Origin: a bacterium
Lineage (GTDB): Bacteria; UBP13; UBA5359
Length of the DNA stretch: 9,000 nt
Direction: 5' to 3'
NCBI GenBank assembly: GCA_028699365.1
Contig: JAQVUQ010000087.1
Span: forward strand, 1-9,000
Part shown: piece by piece, positions 1 to 8,012 of the stretch
Layout of the letters: each line of letters starts with the position of its first letter
Numbering within the stretch: the stretch's first letter is position 1
Notes under the pieces: model-generated
Databases searched by the model: none
Told to the model about the DNA's origin: nothing
Seen by the model: the letters and a program-made list of their open reading frames with translations, nothing else
Position numbers and translations under genes: made by a program

Positions 1-3000
1 CGATATCGCCGCCGGTTGCCTGCAGGCCGGTTACATCCGGGTTTGCAAGTCCGGGCGTCACGCCGCCGATGGTCAGCCCGCCGGCCAGATCCGTTATATA
101 TATGCCGCCTGAGCCGCCGGCAGCCACCATATTGTCAACCGTGATCTCCAATATGCCAGAGGAGCCGCCGATACCCGCTGCTGCGGACAGGGCCAGGTTA
201 GTCGCCGATATCTTGGCGGCCTCATCTGCGACCGCATCGGTAATGGCACCGCCGGAGGCAACCAGGGTAACAGTGTTGCCTGCAGCACCGGCGGCAACCG
301 TTGTCAGATTTAAATTCCCGGCAGCCGCCGCTATGGTAATATCACCGTCAGGAGTGATGGCCTGAAGGATATCCAGACCGTTTGCCTCAGAAATATTGAT
401 GGCTCCAGCGGTGTTCACAGCCGCTGAAAGCGAGTTGACATCCGTATCCAGAGATCTACTTACCGCCGGGCCGGCGCTGCCGATACCGCTTTGCGCCGTC
501 AGGGTCAGTTGATCTCCTGTGATGCGCGTGGTGTCGTCAAGGTCATCCTCGATAGCCCCGGTTGCAGTCAAGGCAACGTCTCCGCCGGCCGTGACCGTCC
601 TCACAACGATAGTGCCTCCAGCCGTCACAGCAACATCGCCGTTGCCGGCTGTCAGTTCCGCCAGGTTAACCGCGCTTTTTTCCCGGATAATAATTGACCC
701 CGTGCCCGTTTCAGCCGTCAGCACGGCAATATCGGTATCAAGGTTGATATCGTCTTTGGCGGCATTGACGGTCAGAGTATTGGCCGTCACATTCATTGAC
801 AATCCATTGTCGTCGATGACGGCGCCGCCCCGGCTGATCAGGGTAACATCATTCACCCCCGCAGTATCGGTTATCTCTTTCTGAAGCACCAGGTTGCCGG
901 TTGTATCCAGAGTTATATCGCCGGCTCCGCTGACACCGCTCACACCGTCAACAGTGGTTATATTAAGAGGAACATCACCATTATCGTTTCTAATGAACAC
1001 ACCGCCGTTGCCGCCGTCAGCGGCCAGGCGATCCACCTTGGTGGCTATGCCGGTATTGCCGCCGATACCGTTGTCGGCCACGGCCAGCAGTTCCGGTGCT
1101 ATCAGCAATCCACCCCCATCAAGGATGGCACCACCGGTTGATTCTATCTTAATCAGGTCGTTACCGACTACCTGCCCAATAACGTTTATATCACCAGCGG
1201 CATTGACCAACACCTGGGAGCCTGCCCCGACGGAACTTATATCTCCAAGGCCGAGCTTGCCGGGTGATTCCAGATAGACGCTGCTTTGGTTGTAGGTCAT
1301 TATATTGACTTTAGCGGCCTCTATTCCCAGAGGCTGTGCGGCCGTGCCGATGACGTTATTTATCTGGGCCGCCGCAATCGCCTGCAATTCTACCACACCG
1401 GCATGATCCTCAGCGATAACGGCGTTGGCATAGGCCGTCTGCGCCACACCAAGAGATGCTTGCGCGGCGGCAGACATCTGCGTGGCCATCATCTGGTCCT
1501 GAGTCGCCGCCCACAGGTTGGCGGCAGCGGCACTCATATCACCTTCCAGGCCACTAACCGTATTCTCATATTGATCGTAAACAACTTGAAATGCAAATAG
1601 TGCCAAATCGGCAACAGAGAAGGCTACATCGACCGCCTCGGCAACCACAGATGCCCCGCCGTCTCCCGTCAACGGGATTGCCTGCGCTCCTGCCCCGATC
1701 AAACCGGCAACATCAGAGGCCACCTGCAGCCCTGTTTTCACACCCTGCAGGACTGTCAGAGTAATATACATCGCCAGTAAAGTATCATTGGCGGAATTAA
1801 AGGCGGATTCTTTCGATGAAAAATCGGATTGAGCCACGTTTCTCACCGTGCCGGCCTGCATGGCCAAAGCAGTCAATGTAGCGCTGTTGATACTCCAGGT
1901 ATCCATAATCGTCTGTTTGGCGGCGGCCTCGGCTATGGCGGCGTAATATTCGGCGGTGGCCTGCTCCCGGATAAGTTCGGCTTCCTCAGCCGTCGGTGTC
2001 TTGCCTATCAGAGTAGCTATGCCGGCAATTATGTTGGCTTCCGAGCCATTACCATCCAGAATAATGCCGTTTCTTGACTCAACCCAGACATCGCCCACGT
2101 TGTAGCCTGCATCGAGCCTGCCGATGGTGATATGGGAATCGGCCTTGAGAGTGATCGAGCCGCCATCCGTTGTGATCAGGTTTCCGGCCACGATAACCGC
2201 GCCGCTGCCCGGGCTATCCCATCCGGCCAGAAGGGTGATCGAACCGCCTCCGGAAGCGTCGATAGTATCATCCTGATTTAAAAAGACTATGTCGCCCGTA
2301 CTGGCTATAAGCGTCAGCGATCCACCGGCATCCATGGTGATGGTGGAACCGCCATTATCGAGAACGGTTATCTTGTCGGCCACTATCTTGACAACGCTGC
2401 TGCCCTTACCGACAAGTGAATCGGCAGTGATAGCCAACGGCCCGTCATTGGCCGCCGCAACTCCGACACCGCCGCCGTCGGCGGAAAGGAAACTGGTTTC
2501 GAAGATCAAAGGATCGGCTTCCGTGCCCAGGCCCCCGGGAGCGACTATCTCGAGCGATTTAGCTTTGACGTTAGGCCTGGCCTCTCCGTCGGCCCTGCCG
2601 TCGGTGATCGCCCCCTCCTCGCTCTCCAGGCGCACACTGTTTCCCACAGACTCGACCGTTCCCAGGCTGATATTCTTTCTGGCGGCAATATCAATATTGC
2701 TGCCGGACCCGCCGGCCTTGGCCGAAGTAAGCTTCAAGTCCGCATCGCCCGGCTGATAGATGAATATGCCGCCATTGGTGCTCTCTATCACCAGTTCATC
2801 GACAGCTATCTCCACTTTATCAGCCGACGTGCCTATCTTTCGCCCTGTCAGATCAGCCTTGATAGCCGTAATATTGACCGTATCACCGTTGCCGTCGATG
2901 ATATCGCCTCCGGCCACAAGGGTAATGGCCTGTCCTCCGGCCAGTAATTCACCGATGGTCATGCTGCCGGTAGAGGATATGGCTATATCTCCGCCCGTGG

Positions 3001-6000
3001 CATTGGCCTTCAGGCTGCTCAGGTCACGATTGTTTGCCAGAAAGATGCCGCCGTTGTGGCTGACGGCATCCAGACCGGCAACATTTGTTTCAATGGCATC
3101 GCCGGCCGCACCTATGGCCACGCCGGCATTGAGAACGGCGGAACTCCCGGTGATGTTGACGGCGCCGCCATTGCCGTCGATCAGGTTGCCGGCCGTCTGC
3201 AGGTATATCTCACCGGCAGCCGCTACCTGTTTCAGTGTCATGTCACCGGCGTCATTAGTCACCCTGATGCTGCTGCCCGCTCCGGAGGCTGTTGCCGTCA
3301 GAGTAACAGCAGTCGCTTCAGAGATAAATATGCCGCCGTTTCCGGCCGTAAGTATAAGTTCATCAACATCCGTTGCCACGGCATTGTCCGTAGTGCCTAT
3401 ATACGTTCCCGCTGTCAGCGTGGCTGTTCCGGCCGTAATGGAACCGGCTCCGGCGGCATTTTTTATTGCCCCGGAGGCGGTCAGCACCAGATCGGCAGAG
3501 CCGATATTGACCCCCTGCTGCACTATATCGCCACCGGTATTGCTGAAGGAAAGCGCCATATCCGGCATGGCCGGCAGCGTTAAAAGACTGGAGGCGGCCG
3601 TAAAGGTAAGCGCCCCGCCTGCGAAATTGACGGTTACGTTGCCGTTATTCGTTGACAGAGTAACCTCTGTCAATCCATCCTGCTCATTGATATAGATGGG
3701 AGCGCCGACATTGCCGACCACAGCGTCAAGCTCATCCACGCTGGTATCAATATCCGCATCAGCCGCACTGGTGCCTATACCTGTAGCTGCCCGCAAAACC
3801 GCCTTGTCGGCAGTTATGTTCAGCGCTGTTCCATTGTTGTCGACAAGCCTGCCCTGTTTGCTTTCCACCGTCACCGTGCCGCCGCTGATAGTTCCAAGAC
3901 GCACGTCACCGGCATTGCTGATAATGACAACATCATTTTCATCGCCTGCGGCCGTAATGGCACCAACCGTGACTTTACCCGCATCCGTGATGAAAACGCC
4001 TCCGTCAGCAGCAACGGCGTTGATCGTCTCCACCATGGTCTCCAGGGGATTGGAATCCTGGCCAACGGCCCCGCCGGCGCTGAAGTTCAGCGTCCGGGCG
4101 ATGACATCGGTTTCGTGCTGCTGATTGTCATATATATTTCCGCCGGCAGTGATATTGGCCGTACCGGGAGCGGTGACGGTGCCAAGCAGTATATCTCCTC
4201 CGGCGTTTAACGTAACACCGTTTGTACCCACTGTGCCGGAGCTATCGATAACCACATTACCAAATTCGTTTTTGAAGGCTGTCTTGCCATCCTGCCTGGC
4301 GTTAAGGTAGTTGACAATGACCCCGTCCTCTTCGGTTATGAAGATACTGCCATTATCTGTAGCAGCCGCCAGCACAACAACATCCGTCTTCAGGTTATTG
4401 CCGGATGTGCCGATGGCCCCGCCTCGTATACCCCCGACCGTATCTTGAGTAGTGGAGAGAGTAGCGGCATAGGCGGTGATATTATTCCCGGGCACGGCAG
4501 CCGCAGTGATATCTCCGCCTACAGCCTCCAGGATCACGGTACCTGTTACGTCTCCTGTCCCCGACCAGGTGGATACGGTGCCCAGTTCCACACCATCCGC
4601 CATATCCTTGACGATGATATGACCGCCGTCCGTCTGAGCATTCAGCGTATCGGCGTCCACTCTCAGCGCATTCCCCTCCGTGCCGATGGTGGCGCCGGCT
4701 TTCGCTACGCGCATGTTCAACGTCCCGGCGGTGATATTGGTAGTGCCGGCAGTTGCTCCGTCGCTAATTGTATCGTAGGAGTCGAGCGTTACTTCTCCGC
4801 CGTCGCTGACGATATTGGAGATGGTCATGCCGCCGGCATTAACGTAGTCGCCCGACCCGCTCCTGGCTACCGTCATGGCAATGTCCCCGGTGCCGGCATC
4901 AATGGTAGTGCCCGTCGCCATAGTAATACTGCCGATGCCGGCCGGATCACGATACCCCATATCGGAGTTCGGCTCATTGGCCGTAAGATATACTGACCCA
5001 TCATCAGTTGTTATATCGGCGTTGATCAGGACCGAACGACCCGCCTGCATGGCAAGAGTGGCACCGGCGCCGTTGAGAGTAAGGGCTTCGTCTACGACGA
5101 CATCATCGCTGGCCTTGATGTCAACAGTTGCATTACCGGCAATATAGCCCCCGGTATTGAAGGTACCGCCGACCACGACATCGTCTTTGGAATTAATAAC
5201 AATACGGCCTCCGTTGGCTCCGGCTTCACCGGCGGAGACATCTATAGTGCCGTTGGTGACAACATCTCCCTCTTCGCGTCCTGAAAGCAGGACCATGCCG
5301 TCGGCATCGGTCATCGATTTGGCTTCTATAATGCCGCTGTTGTTAACCGCCGAAGCGATAATATCCCTGGCCGTACTTCCGGTCAGGACAACATTCCCGC
5401 CGTTGCTTCGGATAGTGCCCGTGTTGCTGACGGCAGAGCTGAGCGGATTGCCGTCAGAACCGATTACCTGGTCAAGCACCTTGCCTGAAACCTCATATGT
5501 TATCAGACCGCCGCCATCAAAATTCATGGTAAAAGCGTTGCCGGAGCCAAGAAGAACCTGACCCAACTGGGCGACAATCAGTCCGGAGTTGAGAACGCCC
5601 GGGGCTACCAGATAGACAAAGCCGTGGTCATCAACCGTAATAGTGCCGTTATTGACAACGTAGGAAGCAAGTTTGGTCGGATCCTGGGTAAAATCATATT
5701 TGCCGCTTAGGAAATCGTCATCACTGATATTAAACGTGCTGGCCATCAGGCCGGCCACGTCGATACTCGAGCCTGCTCCAAAGAGGATACCGTTGGGGTT
5801 TAACAGAAATATGCGCCCGTTGGCTGTGAGTTGGCCAAGAATGTTGGATGGAAGCGCACCGATAACGCGGTTGAGCGTCACGGAATCCGCACCCATCAAC
5901 TGGTTGAAGTTCACCTGCTCGCCGGCACCAATACTGAAATCGTTCCAGTTTATGATAGCCTTGTCAGTGGCCTGGGTGATATTGGTATTGCTGCCATCGG

Positions 6001-6184
6001 TGACGATGGTCGCAGCCCCGGACCCGGGTACGACAGTCCCTCCTGTAGGCGCCGCCTGGGCCACCAGTGGCTGCAGGCACAGAAACAGAAAGAAAAACGT
6101 ATTAATCCATGCCAGACGCCTGAGAGTATTGCGGCTCCAGCAAAGACTTCCATGATACAATGCCACTGAGCGCTTGTTCTTCAT
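1..6184 (-). CDS. tpsA: TpsA-type giant filamentous-hemagglutinin-like exoprotein, C-terminus beyond window
   Basis: Predicted secreted cargo of a two-partner (type Vb) secretion system, exported through the TpsB encoded just upstream. Translation from the ATG at 6184 gives 2061 codons with no stop, running off base 1, so the gene is partial only at its C-terminus. Seen in order: signal peptide with a long charged n-region (residues 1-44, AQA/A cleavage); a TPS domain with INWNDFSIG (77-86), LNRV (104-107) and NPNGI (129-133); then Gly/Asn/Asp/Thr-rich short strands typical of a right-handed beta-helix, with about twelve degenerate repeats; a helical Ala-rich segment near residues 1381-1629; then more repeats to the edge. 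The only Cys residues I saw are C15 and C36 in the signal peptide. The start is fixed by AAGGGG 10 nt upstream. The family includes adhesins, hemolysins and CdiA toxins. The function depends on the unseen C-terminus, so I call only the class. Confidence 0.95.
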   Translation of the reverse strand, partial: MKNKRSVALYHGSLCWSRNTLRRLAWINTFFFLFLCLQPLVAQAAPTGGTVVPGSGAATIVTDGSNTNITQATDKAIINWNDFSIGAGEQVNFNQLMGADSVTLNRVIGALPSNILGQLTANGRIFLLNPNGILFGAGSSIDVAGLMASTFNISDDDFLSGKYDFTQDPTKLASYVVNNGTITVDDHGFVYLVAPGVLNSGLIVAQLGQVLLGSGNAFTMNFDGGGLITYEVSGKVLDQVIGSDGNPLSSAVSNTGTIRSNGGNVVLTGSTARDIIASAVNNSGIIEAKSMTDADGMVLLSGREEGDVVTNGTIDVSAGEAGANGGRIVINSKDDVVVGGTFNTGGYIAGNATVDIKASDDVVVDEALTLNGAGATLAMQAGRSVLINADITTDDGSVYLTANEPNSDMGYRDPAGIGSITMATGTTIDAGTGDIAMTVARSGSGDYVNAGGMTISNIVSDGGEVTLDSYDTISDGATAGTTNITAGTLNMRVAKAGATIGTEGNALRVDADTLNAQTDGGHIIVKDMADGVELGTVSTWSGTGDVTGTVILEAVGGDITAAAVPGNNITAYAATLSTTQDTVGGIRGGAIGTSGNNLKTDVVVLAAATDNGSIFITEEDGVIVNYLNARQDGKTAFKNEFGNVVIDSSGTVGTNGVTLNAGGDILLGTVTAPGTANITAGGNIYDNQQHETDVIARTLNFSAGGAVGQDSNPLETMVETINAVAADGGVFITDAGKVTVGAITAAGDENDVVIISNAGDVRLGTISGGTVTVESKQGRLVDNNGTALNITADKAVLRAATGIGTSAADADIDTSVDELDAVVGNVGAPIYINEQDGLTEVTLSTNNGNVTVNFAGGALTFTAASSLLTLPAMPDMALSFSNTGGDIVQQGVNIGSADLVLTASGAIKNAAGAGSITAGTATLTAGTYIGTTDNAVATDVDELILTAGNGGIFISEATAVTLTATASGAGSSIRVTNDAGDMTLKQVAAAGEIYLQTAGNLIDGNGGAVNITGSSAVLNAGVAIGAAGDAIETNVAGLDAVSHNGGIFLANNRDLSSLKANATGGDIAISSTGSMTIGELLAGGQAITLVAGGDIIDGNGDTVNITAIKADLTGRKIGTSADKVEIAVDELVIESTNGGIFIYQPGDADLKLTSAKAGGSGSNIDIAARKNISLGTVESVGNSVRLESEEGAITDGRADGEARPNVKAKSLEIVAPGGLGTEADPLIFETSFLSADGGGVGVAAANDGPLAITADSLVGKGSSVVKIVADKITVLDNGGSTITMDAGGSLTLIASTGDIVFLNQDDTIDASGGGSITLLAGWDSPGSGAVIVAGNLITTDGGSITLKADSHITIGRLDAGYNVGDVWVESRNGIILDGNGSEANIIAGIATLIGKTPTAEEAELIREQATAEYYAAIAEAAAKQTIMDTWSINSATLTALAMQAGTVRNVAQSDFSSKESAFNSANDTLLAMYITLTVLQGVKTGLQVASDVAGLIGAGAQAIPLTGDGGASVVAEAVDVAFSVADLALFAFQVVYDQYENTVSGLEGDMSAAAANLWAATQDQMMATQMSAAAQASLGVAQTAYANAVIAEDHAGVVELQAIAAAQINNVIGTAAQPLGIEAAKVNIMTYNQSSVYLESPGKLGLGDISSVGAGSQVLVNAAGDINVIGQVVGNDLIKIESTGGAILDGGGLLIAPELLAVADNGIGGNTGIATKVDRLAADGGNGGVFIRNDNGDVPLNITTVDGVSGVSGAGDITLDTTGNLVLQKEITDTAGVNDVTLISRGGAVIDDNGLSMNVTANTLTVNAAKDDINLDTDIAVLTAETGTGSIIIREKSAVNLAELTAGNGDVAVTAGGTIVVRTVTAGGDVALTATGAIEDDLDDTTRITGDQLTLTAQSGIGSAGPAVSRSLDTDVNSLSAAVNTAGAINISEANGLDILQAITPDGDITIAAAAGNLNLTTVAAGAAGNTVTLVASGGAITDAVADEAAKISATNLALSAAAGIGGSSGILEITVDNMVAAGGSGGIYITDLAGGLTIGGVTPGLANPDVTGLQATGGDI
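91..4700 (-). repeat. About twelve degenerate ~90-125 residue repeats in the TpsA stalk
   Basis: Each unit contains an IG(T/S/G) motif, then 6-14 variable residues, then a V-D-x-L-like strand and a (N/D)GG-I-F-I-like strand. A G-D-I-x-L strand and a G-x-I-x-D-x-N-G turn usually follow. IG motifs lie near 4682, 4409, 4060, 3772, 3395, 3110, 2831, 2525, 1061, 770, 479 and 167. Clear examples of the second half are VDELVIESTNGGIFI (about 2758-2805), VDELILTAGNGGIFI (about 3322-3370) and VDRLAADGGNGGVFI (about 990-1035). Spacing is mostly 273-312 nt, with two longer units of about 350-377 nt. The copies have diverged in DNA sequence, so this is an old structural repeat rather than a recent tandem duplication. 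Copies near 4060, 2525 and 770 are the weakest. Confidence 0.8.
1300..2045 (-). other. Ala-rich alpha-helical segment interrupting the TpsA beta-helix
   Basis: About residues 1381-1629 of the exoprotein. Composition changes sharply here: the Gly/Asn/Thr strand-turn pattern stops, and long Ala/Glu/Gln/Met-rich stretches appear, such as TAEEAELIREQATAEYYAAI near the start and SAAAANLWAATQDQMMATQM later. The middle holds two apolar stretches, one around LLAMYITLTVLQGV and another around VDVAFSVADLALFAFQVV. After it, beta-type sequence resumes with SSVYLESPGKLGLGDI. The reading frame is continuous through the segment, so it is part of the protein and not an artefact of a frameshift. I do not recognise the domain. 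It could be a coiled bundle projecting from the stalk or a membrane-interacting hairpin. Confidence 0.75.
5315..6052 (-). other. TPS secretion domain (hemagglutination activity domain) of TpsA
   Basis: About residues 45-290 of the exoprotein, the segment that the POTRA domains of TpsB recognise in the periplasm. Visible hallmarks are INWNDFSIG at 77-86 followed by EQVNF at 89-93, LNRV at 104-107, LPSNILGQL at 111-119, and the invariant-type NPNGI at 129-133 (bases 5786-5800) followed by LFGAGSSIDVAGLMAS. These match the N-terminal beta-helix of FHA, HMW1 and ShlA in order and spacing. The C-terminal limit of the domain is approximate because the beta-helix continues into the stalk. Confidence 0.9.
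6053..6184 (-). other. Extended signal peptide of TpsA
   Basis: Residues 1-44 of the exoprotein. The n-region is about 25 residues long, rich in Arg/Lys (K2, K4, R5, R18, R22, R23). A hydrophobic core follows from about residue 26 to 41 with three consecutive Phe (F30-F32), ending in AQA before A45-P46. Large TPS proteins and autotransporters often have such lengthened signal peptides, which are thought to slow Sec targeting or inner-membrane release. The cleavage site is my reading of the A-x-A rule. This sequence does not obviously match the classical ESPR consensus. Confidence 0.8.
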
Positions 6185-6230
6185 AATATTTACACCCCTT
6201 AAAACGGTTTACACATTTATAACTTATTAA
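6185..6230 (-). other. tpsB-tpsA intercistronic gap
   Basis: 46 nt, AT-rich, carrying only the tpsA ribosome binding site. I see no terminator hairpin and no convincing promoter, which supports co-transcription of tpsB and tpsA. Confidence 0.6.
6195..6200 (-). promoter_or_regulatory. Ribosome binding site of tpsA
   Basis: Reads AAGGGG on the minus strand, 10 nt before the ATG at 6184. It sits in an otherwise AT-rich gap and fixes this ATG as the start of the exoprotein. No other in-frame start with a comparable site lies nearby. Confidence 0.75.
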
Positions 6231-7916
6231 TCAAAAACTATATACGGTCTGCGCATATAGAAGAGAATCGTTGCCCGTATTCTGCCCCAGCGGCACGCCC
6301 CAGTCCAGGCGAAGATCCAGGCTATCAAGGACGCTGGCTCTAATACCCAGCCCCATCCCGCTAAGACTCTGCGTATTCTCCTGGCCCAGGAGAGGCTTCT
6401 TGATATGAATCCGGCCATGGTCGACAAACATAGCCAACTGGTAGCGATTGTCAGGGGAAAGCGAAAGGCGGCCTTCCAGATTAGCCGTGAACCCGTCATC
6501 GCCCAGGTAGGTTGACTGGACATGGCCGCGCACGGAATTGGCGCCGCCGATGGACCACTGTTCGCCGGCTACCAGCGGCAGGAAGCTATACTGCCCGGAC
6601 AGGCGGCCGATCAGGTAAAGGTGAGAGTTGACGCGCTGCACCCGGGTCAGATCTGATGTTACTTTGGTGAAGTCATTATCCGCCCGCGCAAAACTGCGGC
6701 TGGAAAGCGTGGATTCGCTGGGCATGCCGCCAAGGCTCTCTCCAAGTCCCTGATGCACGCCAAAGGAGTAGAATGTACGGCCCAGGCCGTCCCGCGTATC
6801 AACATTGTAAGCCAGCCTGAGTTTACGTATCTGATCTTTGCTGGTCGTTACCCCCAGCATCGACTGCTCGGAATCTCTGGATTCCAGCCAGGCTTCATAG
6901 CCCTTTGATGCCGCGGCTGTCAGGAGATGAGGATAGGCAAGGCCGATACCCCAGGCCATATTGTCTCCCTTGATATCCAGAACGGCAAATTCCCGGGCCA
7001 CCTCAAAACGCCCCCCGGAAGCAAATGTTTTAAGTTGCAGCCCCCTGGAGCCCAGAGGCATCACATGGCTGATCTGCCCGTAATTGGTGTAACCGGTTTC
7101 GGGGGTAACATTGACACTCAGATCAAGGGCATCACCACGACCGCTCAGGTTTGGGAAGAGCAGCTTAGGCATCAGCCTGTACCGGTCCGTACTCTTTAAA
7201 TCGAAATTGTTTATCTCCAGAGTGCTTTGCATCTCGTTCTGTTCGGTCACTTCTATAGTCACGTCGGTAGTGCCTGTATCCTTGCCGGCCCGGAGTACTG
7301 AACTGACCTTTATGCCGGAGGACTCATTAAGAACCCGTAGCGCCCGCTCGATATCCTGCCTGCGTATCGGCTTTCCCGGCTGCACGGCGGACATGGCCCG
7401 GCGGATATATTGCTCGCCGCAACGTTTGTTGCCAACAATGTTGATCTGCCCCAGCTTGCCCTCAAAGACAAGAAATTTAACGGCACCGTCCTTGTTTTTA
7501 ATATCCTGTTGTGGAATCAAGACCTGAGCCAGAAAGTAGCCCTGGTCATGATAGTAAGCAGCCACCCGGGCAGCCAGCAGCTTCAGGTCAGCCAGGGAAA
7601 GCTGCCTGTTAAGATCCGCAGCGATAATTCCGTTAAGCTGTTTTTCATTAAAGACGCTCTGGCCCGAGAAAAGAATACTTCGCACCAGAACTCGCGGCCC
7701 GTCAGCCGCGGCAGCAGCCGGAGAAGCCGGCTTCACGGGGGGAACAGGGGCGTTACTCAGCTCTTTTACAGCCGCCGAATCTCTCTTTTCCTGTTCAGCT
7801 TCCTTTTGGCCGGGTACCTGCGCCAATGCTGTTCCGCAGATGCAAACGATCAGACTTAATGACAGCAGGAAAGGTCTTCCTGCCGAGAGAAACCCTCTCC
7901 GGATATTCAGCAACAT
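6231..7916 (-). CDS. tpsB: TpsB two-partner secretion outer-membrane transporter (ShlB/FhaC/HecB family)
   Basis: Omp85-superfamily transporter that moves its TpsA partner across the outer membrane. It has 561 residues, a normal length for the family. Order: signal peptide 1-32 (ALA/Q); a charged stretch 35-53 that could be the plug helix H1; a Pro/Ala-rich linker 56-74; POTRA1 about 76-152; POTRA2 about 156-225; a 16-strand barrel from about 230 to the C-terminus. Diagnostic motifs are VRGH at 462-465 in the loop that reaches into the pore, FVDHG at 497-501 (F-x-D-x-G), and a terminal YSF ending in Phe, as expected for BAM-assembled barrels. C166 in POTRA2 is the only Cys in the mature part. 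The ATG at 7916 is preceded 7 nt upstream by GAGGGGG. The gene lies 46 nt upstream of tpsA in the same direction, the usual TPS operon order. Specificity for that TpsA is inferred from context. Confidence 0.96.
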   Translation of the reverse strand: MLLNIRRGFLSAGRPFLLSLSLIVCICGTALAQVPGQKEAEQEKRDSAAVKELSNAPVPPVKPASPAAAAADGPRVLVRSILFSGQSVFNEKQLNGIIAADLNRQLSLADLKLLAARVAAYYHDQGYFLAQVLIPQQDIKNKDGAVKFLVFEGKLGQINIVGNKRCGEQYIRRAMSAVQPGKPIRRQDIERALRVLNESSGIKVSSVLRAGKDTGTTDVTIEVTEQNEMQSTLEINNFDLKSTDRYRLMPKLLFPNLSGRGDALDLSVNVTPETGYTNYGQISHVMPLGSRGLQLKTFASGGRFEVAREFAVLDIKGDNMAWGIGLAYPHLLTAAASKGYEAWLESRDSEQSMLGVTTSKDQIRKLRLAYNVDTRDGLGRTFYSFGVHQGLGESLGGMPSESTLSSRSFARADNDFTKVTSDLTRVQRVNSHLYLIGRLSGQYSFLPLVAGEQWSIGGANSVRGHVQSTYLGDDGFTANLEGRLSLSPDNRYQLAMFVDHGRIHIKKPLLGQENTQSLSGMGLGIRASVLDSLDLRLDWGVPLGQNTGNDSLLYAQTVYSF

Positions 7917-7923
7917 ACGCTTT

Positions 7924-7930
7924 CCCCCTC
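7924..7930 (-). promoter_or_regulatory. Ribosome binding site of tpsB
   Basis: Reads GAGGGGG on the minus strand, 7 nt before the ATG at 7916. It supports that start, which also gives a complete signal peptide. Confidence 0.75.
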
Positions 7931-7945
7931 ATACCGCTTTCATAA

Positions 7946-7987
7946 TGCCCAGGCCTGCACATTAGTTTAATCAAAGCTGCCTGGGCA
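7946..7987 (-). repeat. Perfect 9-bp inverted repeat between the skp-like gene and tpsB
   Basis: Arms TGCCCAGGC (7946-7954) and GCCTGGGCA (7979-7987) are exact reverse complements, separated by a 24-nt loop. The mRNA from the upstream gene could form a GC-rich stem here, ending about 15 nt before the tpsB ribosome binding site. No U-run follows on the minus strand, so it is not a standard intrinsic terminator. It could be an mRNA stabiliser or processing site giving different levels of the two products, or a protein-binding dyad. Function is unknown. Confidence 0.6.
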
Positions 7988-8012
7988 CACAAGAAAAGAT
8001 CAAAAAGTTTCT

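Noticed and set aside
2760-3695. Long plus-strand open frame (311 codons) and similar plus-strand frames along 69-6169
   Set aside because: They lie antisense to the continuous tpsA frame, have low-complexity Pro/Ala/Ser/Val translations, lack ribosome binding sites and show no domain. The GCC/GGC/ACC-rich repeat codons of tpsA leave few stops on the other strand.
5950-6153. Minus-strand 67-codon frame overlapping the tpsA 5' end, beginning MEVFAGAAIL
   Set aside because: It is another frame inside the TpsA signal peptide and TPS domain. The tpsA frame has the ribosome binding site and family motifs, and this one has none.
7946-7987. Intrinsic terminator between the skp-like gene and tpsB
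   Set aside because: The 9-bp stem has a 24-nt loop and no T-run after it on the minus strand, so it does not fit a terminator.
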